Assembly (NCBI GenBank): GCA_963704875.1
Contig: CAVPIA010000008.1
Location: forward strand, 868,001-932,000
Reading direction: 5' to 3'
Source: CAMYOC01 sp963704875
Lineage (GTDB): Bacteria; Pseudomonadota; Gammaproteobacteria; Steroidobacterales; XN24
Length of the DNA: 64,000 nucleotides
The translations under genes were made by a program, and so were the position numbers. The notes beneath the pieces were generated by a model, which saw only the letters and a program-made list of their open reading frames with translations, searched no databases and was not told the DNA's origin. Below, piece after piece: positions 26,128 through 37,412 of the stretch; position 1 is the first letter of the stretch; the number at the start of each line of letters is the position of its first letter.

Positions 26128-27297
26128 TCAGAAGGCGTACTTGGCCATGAGCTGCCCGCGCGTAAAGTCACCGTCGTCGCCAGCGGCATTCTCGCTATTG
26201 GCATAGCTCAACTCAAAGCCGAATGATAGCTGCTTGACCGGCGAGTAGATCAGATTGCCTCTGACGCTGTACGCAGTCTCGCGGACGCCATTACCCGACG
26301 CGGTGTCGTTATCGACGTCGAGATAGCCATAGACAAAGCTGCTGCGCCACTCGTCATTCCAGACGTGCCGATAGGCGGCGAAGGCGCCCCAGCTGTCCAG
26401 CGCACTGATGTCGCCATTCGCGCTTTGCGACGCGCCGGCAGCATAGTTCAGTCCGATATAACGACCCAGTCCGGTACCGGCGGAGGCCATAAAGCGGATG
26501 TCATCACGCTCGAACACGTTGATCTTGCCGGACACGCTGATGCCATAGCCGGTGTCGTCTTCATTCGAGCTTGAGAACGACTCATCGCTCTTTAGCTGCC
26601 GCAACAGGCCGGCGATGTAGATGTTGCCCCAGTCGGCCACATAGTTATACCGTCCGGTCAGGTCAGGCAGGCTGTTGGAGCCGGAAGTGTAGAACGCACC
26701 ACCCGGCGCATAGATCGTGGTTTCGGCGTTTTCCAACGCGAACGCCCACGGACCGGTGGTGTAGCGGGCCTGGGCCTGACGCACGAAGATCGTTGACTCG
26801 GATGGGCCGATGAAGTCAACGGTGTCCGGCAGCGCACCCGGATTCTGGAACACGCTCCAGGTCTGACCGAACAGCCACTTGTCGTAGGTCAGGAAGGCGT
26901 GGCGCACGCGCGGGCTATAGCTGTTGGATATCCGTTCGTTACCCTGCCCGCTAACCATAAAGTCCATCTCGATACGCGATCCCACCTTGTGCTCACCTAT
27001 CTCGGTGGCGGTCGCCAGCCAGAAGCGGGTCTGTTTGGCGTGCATGTCGAATACGCCGTCCTCGCTGTCGCCGGTGATCGGCGTGGTGGACGGTACATAC
27101 CAGTCGCGACCGATGCTGCCACCGGGTGGATTGCCGTTGCTGTAATCTGAATACAGCGCATCAAGCTTGATGTAACCGCCGTACGTCAGTTCGAAATCCC
27201 CGAAATCCGCAGAACCGGCCTGAGCGCCGGCGCTGAACGTCATTGCCGCGAGCGCGGCGGGCAAAATCATGGTTCGCCCGGCTTTTCTTAAGTTCAT
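26128..27297 (-). CDS. DcaP-like trimeric outer-membrane porin
   Basis: This is a 389-residue precursor with a Sec signal peptide (cleavage after AQA, about residue 27). The mature beta-barrel begins FGDFELTYGGYIKLDA and ends in an aromatic residue (KYAF), as expected for Bam recognition. It resembles the DcaP/porin family for uptake of organic acids. The gene is divergent from acs and shares its regulatory region, so a role in letting acetate or related acids through the outer membrane is reasonable but inferred. A GGGAGA ribosome-binding site precedes the ATG. Confidence 0.85.
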   Translation of the reverse strand: MNLRKAGRTMILPAALAAMTFSAGAQAGSADFGDFELTYGGYIKLDALYSDYSNGNPPGGSIGRDWYVPSTTPITGDSEDGVFDMHAKQTRFWLATATEIGEHKVGSRIEMDFMVSGQGNERISNSYSPRVRHAFLTYDKWLFGQTWSVFQNPGALPDTVDFIGPSESTIFVRQAQARYTTGPWAFALENAETTIYAPGGAFYTSGSNSLPDLTGRYNYVADWGNIYIAGLLRQLKSDESFSSSNEDDTGYGISVSGKINVFERDDIRFMASAGTGLGRYIGLNYAAGASQSANGDISALDSWGAFAAYRHVWNDEWRSSFVYGYLDVDNDTASGNGVRETAYSVRGNLIYSPVKQLSFGFELSYANSENAAGDDGDFTRGQLMAKYAF

Positions 27298-27366
27298 TTC
27301 CGATCTCCCTTATGTCCGGAAGGTATAAGCAGATGAATCATGGACCAGCATCGCCGTGCGGCGGTA

Positions 27367-27416
27367 TTAGTCAAAGGTCTAACGCCCCGCTGCGCCGGTT
27401 TCAGACAAAAGTCTAA
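27367..27416. promoter_or_regulatory. Two candidate CrbR-binding dyads between acs and the porin
   Basis: TTAGTCAAAGGTCTAA (27367-27382) and TCAGACAAAAGTCTAA (27401-27416) match at 13 of 16 positions, are near-palindromic, and are spaced 34 bases (about three helical turns) apart. A possible -10 box for acs, CATAAT, is at 27448-27453. That would put the proximal dyad about 50 bases upstream of the start of transcription. A related dyad precedes the symporter operon at 34330. The link to the LuxR-type regulator CrbR is an inference. Confidence 0.5.
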
Positions 27417-27495
27417 TGTACCCGCCTCGCGCGGCGGGCAAGACTGCCATAATCAACCTGAATTTCCGCTGCGAAACCGCCTTGAGAGAAAAAAG

Positions 27496-29445
<1,950 letters not shown>

Positions 29446-29479
29446 GGACACAACGGCCAGAAGCCTGTCCCCAATCCCC

Positions 29480-30142
29480 ATGCAAAACAGCGCTCGCATC
29501 ATCGTCGCCGACGACCATCCGCTCTTCCGCGAGGCGTTGCAGCAGGCGATTGGGAATATCATCCGCAACGTCTCATTTATCGAAGCGGATTCGGTAGAGA
29601 CACTGGAACAGGCAGCCGGCGCCAATGAAGATGCGGATCTGGTATTGCTGGATCTCGATATGCCCGGTGCGCATGGCTTCTCGGCGCTTGCCTGGCTGCG
29701 CGCGCAACACCCCATCTTGCCGGTAGTGATGGTGTCGGCAGCCTCCGATCCGAAAGTCATGCGCAGTGCAGTGGAATTCGGGGCTTCGGGGTTTATCCCG
29801 AAATCCTCACCGCTGGCGACGATAGCCGAAGCAGTCCAGGCGATCCTCGCCGGGGAAGTGTGGCTACCGGAAGTAGCCCGCGGCATCGATGACGACAGCC
29901 TCAACGAAGATCAGGAGCTGGCGAAACGGATCGCCAGCCTGACCCCGCAACAATTCAGGGTGCTGATGATGCTGGCCGACGGTCTGCTGAACAAGCAGAT
30001 TGCCGCAGAGCTTGACGTGTCAGAGGCAACGATCAAGGCGCACGTCACGGCCATATTCCGCAAGATGGATGTGCGCAGCCGCACTCAGGCCGCGGTGGCC
30101 GCGCGCCGCCTCGAGCAGGCGGCCCGGCTGACCTCGTCCTAG
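29480..30142 (+). CDS. crbR: LuxR-family response regulator, CrbR/ErdR type
   Basis: This is a 220-residue two-domain regulator. The receiver domain has the acidic pair in VADDHP, the phospho-acceptor Asp in LVLLDLDMPG and Lys in FIPKSS. The C-terminal LuxR helix-turn-helix has LTPQQFRVLMMLADG and NKQIAAELDVSEATIKAHV. Such regulators (CrbR in Vibrio, ErdR in Pseudomonas) activate acs together with the hybrid kinase CrbS. Here the kinase gene is directly convergent, with 12 bases between the stops, and acs is immediately upstream. Confidence 0.9.
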   Translation: MQNSARIIVADDHPLFREALQQAIGNIIRNVSFIEADSVETLEQAAGANEDADLVLLDLDMPGAHGFSALAWLRAQHPILPVVMVSAASDPKVMRSAVEFGASGFIPKSSPLATIAEAVQAILAGEVWLPEVARGIDDDSLNEDQELAKRIASLTPQQFRVLMMLADGLLNKQIAAELDVSEATIKAHVTAIFRKMDVRSRTQAAVAARRLEQAARLTSS

Positions 30143-30154
30143 TTTCCTGTTTGC

Positions 30155-33100
30155 TTAGTTCGATCTGGCGCGCTGCGCCCGTAGCTGGTGCATCATGGCG
30201 CGCAGCGCGGCTGGCCGGATCGGTTTGCGCAACATCGGATAGCCGGCGTTGCGGACCAGAATGCGGATGTCGTCTCCATGATCCGCGGTGATCACAGCAC
30301 CCGGGATGTCGCCAAAACGCTCGCCGATTGCAGCCAGTGTAATCAAGCCGGTATCTCCGTCGTCCAGCTGATAATCCGCCAGTACCATGTCCGGATGGGG
30401 ACAGTCATCGCTGATCGCGGCCAATGCTTCCACTGTGCTGGCCGCGCAGATGACTTCGCAACCCCAGCCGCCAAGCAGTTGTGACATGCCTTCGAGAATG
30501 TCGGCCTGGTTGTCCACACAAAGCACCCGTGTGCCGTCAAGCAGGCCGCTTGGCCGCCGTGGCTTGGGTCCCGGTCTGGATGCACGCGATTTGGTCTTGC
30601 CGACCGGTACCGTGACGCCGAACATCGAACCCTTGCCTGGCCATGAGCGCACGTCAACCGGGTGGTTGAGGGCCCGTGCCATGCGCCGGACGATGGCCAG
30701 ACCCAGTCCCATGCCTTTCTCTCCGATCTGGTCCTTGGTCTGCAATCGCCTGAATTCTTCGAATATTTCCTCGCGCTGACTCTCATCGATACCGGCACCG
30801 GTATCCCAGACCTCGATCCGGACCGCGCCTGACATGCGCCGGCAACCAAGCACGACTCGACCGCGGGCGGTGTAACGGAGCGCATTGGAAAGAAAATTCT
30901 GCAGAATCCGTCTCAGGAATCGACGATCCGTACGCACGCGTATCCGGCTGGGAATGGTGTGTAGCGCGAGACCGCGCTCGCGGGCGACCACACTGAACTG
31001 CAAACTCAGCGCCGTCATGATTTCCTGCAGACTGAATTCTCCAATCTGTGGCTCGAGCGCGCCGGCATCCAGCTTGGAGATATCCAGCAGTGTCGTCAGC
31101 AACTCCTCAGCCGCGACCAGCGAACTGTCGATCCGTTGAATCGAGGTCCGCGTCGATTCATCCAGCTCGCGCTGGGCCAGTGCTGAAGTAAACAACCTGG
31201 CAGCATTCAGTGGCTGCAACAGATCATGGCTGGCTGCAGCGAGGAAACGGGTCTTGCTCAGATTGGCAGTCTCTGCAGCTTTGGTTGCCTCGCGCAAAGC
31301 ATGCTCGACTCCGCGCCGAAGCTCATTCTCTCTGCGCAGACGCTCGTTGAGATCGGATAACTCGCGGGTGCGTTCGTCTACCCGCTGCTCCAGAGAACCA
31401 TAGGCTTCCTGTAACGCGATCTCGGCTCGGCGACGCTCGGTGATGTCATGAAATACCGCGAAAAATCCCTGCACCACACCGCCCTCACCGCGCTGTGGAA
31501 AATAGGTGGCTTCCGCATAGCGCCGTGATCCATCGGTGTCTGCCGATTCGACTTCGAAATTCTGGCGTTCGCCTGCAAGCGCCGCGATCATCCGATCCTT
31601 GCGTTCGATAAACCGCTGCTCGGTGAGCACCTCGTCAGCGCGTTGCCCGATAATCTGTTCTCGCGGTAAGCCGACAGCCCGCTCGTAAGCCCGGTTGACG
31701 AAACGGAAACGCAGATCACGATCTACAAAGGCAATAAGCACGGGCACGATGTCGGTATATGCACGGATGTTGCGTTCGCTGTCGATCAATGCCTGTTCGA
31801 TTTTTTTGTGCGCCGTGACGTCGCTGAAGCTGGTGACGAAACCACCGCCGGGCAGCGGGTTCTGCCGCATTTCCAGCACCATCCCATCCTGCCGGACACG
31901 CTGATAGACATGCCCGCCGCCACGCCGCATATGACGCAGACGCCGCCGCACATGCTCCTCAACTTCACCGGGTCCGCAGCGGCCCAGACCCGCGTTGTAG
32001 CGGATCAACTCCGCTATCGGTGTGCCGATACGCAGCAGCTCGGGTGGATACAGGAACATCTTCTCGTAGCTACGGTTCCAGGCCACGATGCGCAGTTGTG
32101 CATCGACCACGCTGATCCCCTCCGCGATATTCTCCAGCGTGATCTCCAGCAGATCGCGGTTGAACCTGGACGTGCGGGAAGCAGAACCGACAATACTGGC
32201 CAGATCGTCCAGACCGAGCCCGCCCCCCTTCAATGCCGACGCCAGCACCCGCCGTGCCGCCACCGCACCCATCGCGCCAGACAACAAACGCTCGGTCAAC
32301 TCGACCGCGGCATCGTCGCCACGCATGCCATCCGTAGGCTCGAGTTGCCGGGCGGCAAAGTATTCCCTGAAGGCGGACGTAGCCTTGGCAGCGCCGACAA
32401 AGCGTTCCGCCAGAACACGCAGATCACCGGTAGTCGCGGTGCCCTTGAGCGGAGGCAGGCCATAGCTTGGGATCAGCGCTGCCTGGCTGCCGAATATCCC
32501 GGCCTGGCGTCGCTCGAGCAGACCCGGAACGCCCCAAAACGAAATCAGCACCAGCGCGACGATGTTGACGCCGAGACTCCATATAGTGCCGTGGGTAATG
32601 GGATCCAGGCCCGACAGACCCATCAGCTCGTACGGCTTGAGCCAGGCGATGCCGGCGGGCCCGTGCTCGAGAAAACCGGATGAGAACCACCCGGTCTGGG
32701 CAGCGGCAGGCAGCAACAAGGTGTAGACCCAGATCGCAAAACCCAGCACCAGACCCACGATAGCGCCCTGGTGTGTTGCTCTTTTCCAGAACAGACCCAA
32801 CAACAACGGTGGGCCGAATTGTGCAACCGCCACAAATGACAACAGACCGATTGAGGCCAGTGCGCCGTAGTTGCCGATGATGCGATAACAGATCCAGGCC
32901 AGACCGAGGATCAGTATCACCAGAATCCGGCGGACCCGGATCAGGAAGGGTGGCAACTGGTCGCCCTGAGGCACCCAGTTGCCCTTCCAGCGCAGTAAGG
33001 CCGGCATCACGATCTCGTTACACAACATCGTGCTGCAGGCGATAGTCGCGACGATGACCATGCCGGTGGCCGCAGAGAATCCACCAACAAAGGCCAGCAG

Positions 33101-34084
33101 AGCCAGCGCTGTGTTTCCCTGCTCCAGCGGCAGGCGCAGCACAAATGTATCCGCATCAGCACCGCCAAGATTCAGCAGTCCGGCCAGCGCAATCGGAATC
33201 ACGAACAGGGTGAAGATGCCCAGATATGCGGGGAATGCCCAGCGCGCCACCGCGAGATCGCGCCGTGACCGGTTCTCGACGACCGCGATGTGGAACTGAC
33301 GTGGCAGACACATGATCGCCAGCATCGCAAGCACAGTGTGGACCAGAAACGGGGCGCCGAGGTTGACCGGCCAGTACAGACCAGAGACATCAGGGCGGCG
33401 GGATGCCGCCTCCCACAATGCACCGGGGCCATCGAACATGCCGAACACGACGTACAAGCCGACGGCGACAAAGGCGAGCAGTTTGACCGCCGACTCCGCG
33501 GCGATCGCCAGTACCATGCCGCGGTGACTCTCGGTTGCGTCTACCTGTCGGGTGCCAAACAGGATCGTGAACAACGCCAGCACCGCGGCCAGCACCAGGG
33601 CCCCATCCAGATAAGGGCCCTTGCTCATCTGTTCATGGGGCACACCCGCCAGGACTTCGTAGCTGCGGGACACGGCGCGGAGTTGCAGGGCGATATAGGG
33701 CAGGACTGCGACCAACGCCACAGTCGACACCAGCACCGCCAGTGCCTGGGACTTGCCATAGCGGGCGGCAATAAAGTCGGCGATCGATGTAAGCCGCTGA
33801 CGCTTGCTGATCCGCACGATACGCTCGGGAACCTTGTACAGGACAGCGAACACCAGCGCCGGCCCAAGATATATCGCTGCGAATTCCCAGCCAAAGGATG
33901 CCGCACGCCCGACCGCACCAAAGAACGTCCACGAGGTGCAGTAGACGCCCAGCGCAAGACTGTAGATCAGGGGCGCGGGCAGAAGCCGCGCTGGCCAGCG
34001 GTGTTTGTCACCGGCATACGCGATCCCGAACAACATGCCGGCATAAACCAGAGCCACGACTGGAGGCACCCAGGTGTGGAGCAT
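30155..34084 (-). CDS. crbS: SLC5-fused hybrid histidine kinase, CrbS type
   Basis: This protein of about 1309 residues begins with a sodium/solute-symporter-like membrane domain of about 13 helices (residues 1 to about 530). PAS domains follow (including WNRSYEKMFLYP and FVNRAYERAVG), then a coiled coil, a HisKA box with SHDLLQPLNA, an HATPase domain (NALRYTARGRV, GMGLGLAIV), and a C-terminal receiver domain with Asp in VLADYQLDDG and Lys in LRKPIRP. The start at 34084 is favoured over the ATG at 34156 because a GGGGAGGA ribosome-binding site precedes it. CrbS couples transport or sensing of acetate to the CrbR regulator. The receiver acidic pair is DN rather than DD. Confidence 0.9.
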   Translation of the reverse strand: MLHTWVPPVVALVYAGMLFGIAYAGDKHRWPARLLPAPLIYSLALGVYCTSWTFFGAVGRAASFGWEFAAIYLGPALVFAVLYKVPERIVRISKRQRLTSIADFIAARYGKSQALAVLVSTVALVAVLPYIALQLRAVSRSYEVLAGVPHEQMSKGPYLDGALVLAAVLALFTILFGTRQVDATESHRGMVLAIAAESAVKLLAFVAVGLYVVFGMFDGPGALWEAASRRPDVSGLYWPVNLGAPFLVHTVLAMLAIMCLPRQFHIAVVENRSRRDLAVARWAFPAYLGIFTLFVIPIALAGLLNLGGADADTFVLRLPLEQGNTALALLAFVGGFSAATGMVIVATIACSTMLCNEIVMPALLRWKGNWVPQGDQLPPFLIRVRRILVILILGLAWICYRIIGNYGALASIGLLSFVAVAQFGPPLLLGLFWKRATHQGAIVGLVLGFAIWVYTLLLPAAAQTGWFSSGFLEHGPAGIAWLKPYELMGLSGLDPITHGTIWSLGVNIVALVLISFWGVPGLLERRQAGIFGSQAALIPSYGLPPLKGTATTGDLRVLAERFVGAAKATSAFREYFAARQLEPTDGMRGDDAAVELTERLLSGAMGAVAARRVLASALKGGGLGLDDLASIVGSASRTSRFNRDLLEITLENIAEGISVVDAQLRIVAWNRSYEKMFLYPPELLRIGTPIAELIRYNAGLGRCGPGEVEEHVRRRLRHMRRGGGHVYQRVRQDGMVLEMRQNPLPGGGFVTSFSDVTAHKKIEQALIDSERNIRAYTDIVPVLIAFVDRDLRFRFVNRAYERAVGLPREQIIGQRADEVLTEQRFIERKDRMIAALAGERQNFEVESADTDGSRRYAEATYFPQRGEGGVVQGFFAVFHDITERRRAEIALQEAYGSLEQRVDERTRELSDLNERLRRENELRRGVEHALREATKAAETANLSKTRFLAAASHDLLQPLNAARLFTSALAQRELDESTRTSIQRIDSSLVAAEELLTTLLDISKLDAGALEPQIGEFSLQEIMTALSLQFSVVARERGLALHTIPSRIRVRTDRRFLRRILQNFLSNALRYTARGRVVLGCRRMSGAVRIEVWDTGAGIDESQREEIFEEFRRLQTKDQIGEKGMGLGLAIVRRMARALNHPVDVRSWPGKGSMFGVTVPVGKTKSRASRPGPKPRRPSGLLDGTRVLCVDNQADILEGMSQLLGGWGCEVICAASTVEALAAISDDCPHPDMVLADYQLDDGDTGLITLAAIGERFGDIPGAVITADHGDDIRILVRNAGYPMLRKPIRPAALRAMMHQLRAQRARSN

Positions 34085-34329
34085 ACTTTGTGGTCCTCCC
34101 CTGCCGGCGTTGTTGTGTATTTTGTGCGGCGCGAGCACATGCGTTGTGCTCCGCAATCATCCGGCTTGACGGTCGATGCTACCCTCGTCGAGGTCGTGAG
34201 CAAAACTGAAACTGGCTGAGCACAAACTTCCGGTTTGGTGATTCTGCCTAATGCAGTGCAGCATCGAACGCTGTGCACAAACTGCGCGTGGACCAGCGGG
34301 CCTGCGTTCGGCGCCGTAGATTATCCCTT

Positions 34330-34341
34330 CGACTAAAGTCG
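34330..34341. promoter_or_regulatory. Candidate CrbR dyad upstream of the symporter operon
   Basis: CGACTAAAGTCG has perfect 5-bp arms around AA and the same GAC-(A/T)AAA-GTC core as the dyad at 27401-27416. It is 73 bases before the DUF4212 start codon, in the divergent region shared with crbS. Confidence 0.4.
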
Positions 34342-34413
34342 TGGTTTTTCCACCATGGCTCTCTGCTAGATTGCAATGGTCATATTCCACAATTAGAACA
34401 AGGGGGAGGGGTC

Positions 34414-34680
34414 ATGAGCACGCCTCAAGACAAATCACCGGCTGAGTACTGGAAGAGAAACCTGCGGTTGATGGTCATACTGCTGTCGATCTGGTTCGTT
34501 GTCTCTTATCTGTTCGGCATCATTCTGGTGACGCCGCTCAACGCAATTTCTCTTGGCGGATATCCGCTCGGGTTCTGGTTTGCCCAGCAGGGATCCATGT
34601 ATGTCTTCGTTGTGCTCATCTTCGTTTATGCACGAAAGATGAATGCGCTCGACAAAGAATTCGACGTTCACGAGGACTAG
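34414..34680 (+). CDS. DUF4212 small subunit of the sodium:solute symporter
   Basis: This 88-residue protein has two membrane helices and family features YWKRNLRLM and GFWFAQQGSMYVFV. A strong GGGGGAGGGG ribosome-binding site precedes the ATG at 34414. DUF4212 proteins are encoded beside VC_2705-type symporters and are thought to be their small subunit, as YjcH is for ActP. The symporter starts nine bases after the stop. Confidence 0.9.
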   Translation: MSTPQDKSPAEYWKRNLRLMVILLSIWFVVSYLFGIILVTPLNAISLGGYPLGFWFAQQGSMYVFVVLIFVYARKMNALDKEFDVHED

Positions 34681-34689
34681 GGGGCAGCC

Positions 34690-36471
34690 ATGGAACTCAA
34701 AACACTGACATTTATTGTCGTCGGGCTGACTTTCGCCCTCTACATCGGCATCGCTGTCTGGGCCCGCGCGAAGACCACCGGTGACTTCTATGTCGCCGGC
34801 AAGGGCATCAGCCCGGTTGCCAACGGCATGGCGACGGCGGCGGACTGGATGTCCGCGGCATCGTTTATCTCGATGGCCGGCCTGATCGCCTTCCTCGGCT
34901 ACGGCGGCTCGGTCTTCCTGATGGGATGGACCGGTGGCTATGTGCTGCTAGCGATGCTGCTGGCGCCGTATTTGCGCAAATTTGGAAAGTACACCGTGCC
35001 GGAATTCGTCGGCGACCGCTACTACTCGCAGACCGCGCGCATCGTCGCGGTGATCTGCCTGATCGTCGCCTCGGTCACCTACGTTATCGGGCAGATGCGG
35101 GGTATCGGCGTGGCCTTCTCCCGCTTCATGGAAGTCGAGTTATCGACCGGGCTGTTTACCGGCATGGGGATCGTGTTCATCTACGCGGTGCTCGGGGGAA
35201 TGAAAGGCATCACCTACACCCAGATCGCCCAGTATTGCGTACTGATCTTTGCCTATACGGTTCCGGCGATCTTCATCTCCCTGAACCTGACCGACAATCC
35301 GATCCCGCAGCTGGCCCTGGGTAGCGCCATGGCCGACGGCTCGGGCTTGCATCTGCTGGACAAACTCGACCTGATCGTGACCGATCTGGGATTCAAGGAG
35401 TACTCGACAGCCTCCAACGGGAACATGTTGAACATGTTTCTGTATACCTTCTCCCTGATGATCGGAACGGCGGGACTGCCGCACGTGATCATCCGCTTCT
35501 TTACCGTGCCCAAAGTCCGGGACGCTCGCTACTCGGCGGGCTGGGCGCTGGTCTTCATCGCTATCCTCTACACCACTGCGCCGGCGGTTGGCGCAATGGC
35601 CCGTCTGAACCTGATGGAAACGATCCAGACCGGCCCGGTGGGCTCACCGAACGGCAACATCCTGATATCGGAACTTCCGGAATGGATGAACCGCTGGTCG
35701 ACGACTGGCTTGCTGGCCTGGGAGGATAAGAACGGCGACGGCAGGCTTCAGTATTACGATGAGGCGGGCATGGGCGAGCGGGCGGCAGAATACGGCTGGG
35801 CCGGCAACGAGTTGACCAATGTCGACCGGGACATCATGGTGCTGGCCAACCCGGAGATTGCCAACCTGCCGAACTGGGTCATAGCCCTGGTCGCGGCCGG
35901 CGGTATCGCGGCGGCGCTATCCACGGCTGCCGGACTGTTGCTGGCAATCGCTTCGGCGATCTCACATGACTTGCTCAAAGGCGTATTCAGGCCGGATATT
36001 TCGGAGAAGCAGGAGCTATTGGCAAGCCGCATAGCGATGGCATTCGCTATCGGCGTCGCTGCTTACTTCGGTCTGAATCCACCAGGATTCGCGGCCCAGG
36101 TGGTGGCGCTGGCCTTCGGTCTCGCGGCATCGTCGATTTTCCCCGTGCTGATGCTGGGTATATTCGACAAGCGGGCCAACAGCTCGGGCGCCATCGCCGG
36201 TATGCTGGTCGGCCTCGGCACTACGCTGCTGTACATCTTCTGGTTCAAGGGCTGGTTCTTTGTTCCAGGCACCAACATGGCGCCCAACGATGCTGCCCAC
36301 TGGGTTCTGGGTATCTCACCGGAGGCCTTTGGTGCGGTTGGCGCGGCGTTTAATTTCGCCACTGCTTTCTTTGTGTCCCGCGCGACCGCTGCGCCGCCGG
36401 AACACATCCAGCATCTGGTGGAAGATATCCGCGTCCCGAGAGGCGCCGCGGCATCAGCAAGCGACCACTAG
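34690..36471 (+). CDS. VC_2705-family sodium:solute (acetate-type) symporter
   Basis: This is a 593-residue SLC5/SSS-family carrier with about 13 helices. The N-terminal signature GDFYVAGKGISPVANGMATA and the substrate/Na+ region AADWMSAASFISMAG are typical. Context (acs, CrbSR, DUF4212) indicates uptake of acetate or another short-chain carboxylate. In the loop between middle helices, residues 346-357 read DKNGDGRLQYYD, which fits the EF-hand calcium-loop consensus at every ligand position. A clear terminator follows at 36494. Confidence 0.9.
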   Translation: MELKTLTFIVVGLTFALYIGIAVWARAKTTGDFYVAGKGISPVANGMATAADWMSAASFISMAGLIAFLGYGGSVFLMGWTGGYVLLAMLLAPYLRKFGKYTVPEFVGDRYYSQTARIVAVICLIVASVTYVIGQMRGIGVAFSRFMEVELSTGLFTGMGIVFIYAVLGGMKGITYTQIAQYCVLIFAYTVPAIFISLNLTDNPIPQLALGSAMADGSGLHLLDKLDLIVTDLGFKEYSTASNGNMLNMFLYTFSLMIGTAGLPHVIIRFFTVPKVRDARYSAGWALVFIAILYTTAPAVGAMARLNLMETIQTGPVGSPNGNILISELPEWMNRWSTTGLLAWEDKNGDGRLQYYDEAGMGERAAEYGWAGNELTNVDRDIMVLANPEIANLPNWVIALVAAGGIAAALSTAAGLLLAIASAISHDLLKGVFRPDISEKQELLASRIAMAFAIGVAAYFGLNPPGFAAQVVALAFGLAASSIFPVLMLGIFDKRANSSGAIAGMLVGLGTTLLYIFWFKGWFFVPGTNMAPNDAAHWVLGISPEAFGAVGAAFNFATAFFVSRATAAPPEHIQHLVEDIRVPRGAAASASDH

Positions 36472-36493
36472 AGCTGCAAGGCAGAGTAACTGC

Positions 36494-36523
36494 AGGGGCG
36501 TCCTACGGGGCGCCCCTTTTTTT
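36494..36523 (+). terminator. Rho-independent terminator of the symporter operon
   Basis: The 7-bp stem aggggcg / cgcccct with a 10-base loop is followed by a run of seven T. It lies 22 bases after the symporter stop. Confidence 0.85.
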
Positions 36524-36592
36524 GTCCGCATCGACCCGGTGACCTTCGCCGGCGTCACCGCCGGTTATCATCCGGGAAGGAGGCACCGACTG

Positions 36593-37288
36593 ATGCCAGA
36601 ACCCGCGTTCTCACATCTCCAGCCCGCTCTGATGCAATTTCTCGTCGAACTGGACGCGAACAATAACCGTCAATGGTTTTCTGAAAACAAGGCCCGCTAC
36701 GAGAAGGACGTCAGAGAGCCGTGCCTGGATTTCATCGCCGCCATGGCCGAGCCGCTGGCCGGTTTCGCTCCGCATTTCCTGGCCTGGCCGAAGAAAAGCG
36801 GCGGCTCCTTGATGCGAATCCACCGGGACGTCCGGTTCGCGCGCGACAAGAGGCCGTACAAGACCAACGTGGGCATCCAGTTCCGTCATGAATCAGCCAG
36901 GGACGTCCACGCGCCTGGTTATTACCTGCATATAGACCCGCATCAGTGTTTCCTCGGCGTCGGCGCATGGAGACCGGCAGCGGAGCTGCTGTATGCGATC
37001 CGTCTGCGTATCGCGGAGCATCCCAGGCAATGGGCGACGGCGCTTGGCGGACGCAAGTTCAAAGCAAATTACCGGCTCGGCGGCGATTCGCTGATCCGGG
37101 CACCCCGCGGATTCGATGCGGAGCATCCCTGTATCGAAGATATCAAGCGCAAGGATTTTATTGCGATGACGACACTGGATCCGCAATTGCTGTGGAGGCC
37201 TGGCCTGGTTACGCACGTAGCCGAGCAGTTCAGGCACGCGACTGGATTCATGAAATTTCTGTGTGCAGCAGCAAACGTGTCCCTGTAA
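36593..37288 (+). CDS. DUF2461 (TIGR02453) family protein
   Basis: This 231-residue soluble protein has the family's characteristic order: FLVELDANNNRQWFSENKARYE at the N-terminus (quoted as separate blocks FLVELDANN and NRQWFSENK), then RIHRDVRFARDKRPYKTN, and YYLHIDP with FLGVGAW. The function of the family is unknown. The start at 36593 follows GGAAGGAGG. It is a single gene between the symporter terminator and the XdhC-like gene. Confidence 0.85.
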   Translation: MPEPAFSHLQPALMQFLVELDANNNRQWFSENKARYEKDVREPCLDFIAAMAEPLAGFAPHFLAWPKKSGGSLMRIHRDVRFARDKRPYKTNVGIQFRHESARDVHAPGYYLHIDPHQCFLGVGAWRPAAELLYAIRLRIAEHPRQWATALGGRKFKANYRLGGDSLIRAPRGFDAEHPCIEDIKRKDFIAMTTLDPQLLWRPGLVTHVAEQFRHATGFMKFLCAAANVSL

Positions 37289-37412
37289 ACCCGCATTCCC
37301 GATCGCGCGGCTTTTGGCCACAACCAGGACCCGGTCTATAGTCTGAGTTCCAACACCCTCGGAACGCACAATCCCGGCCCTTAAGCATCGGATTATCGAG
37401 AGACCGTCAGCC

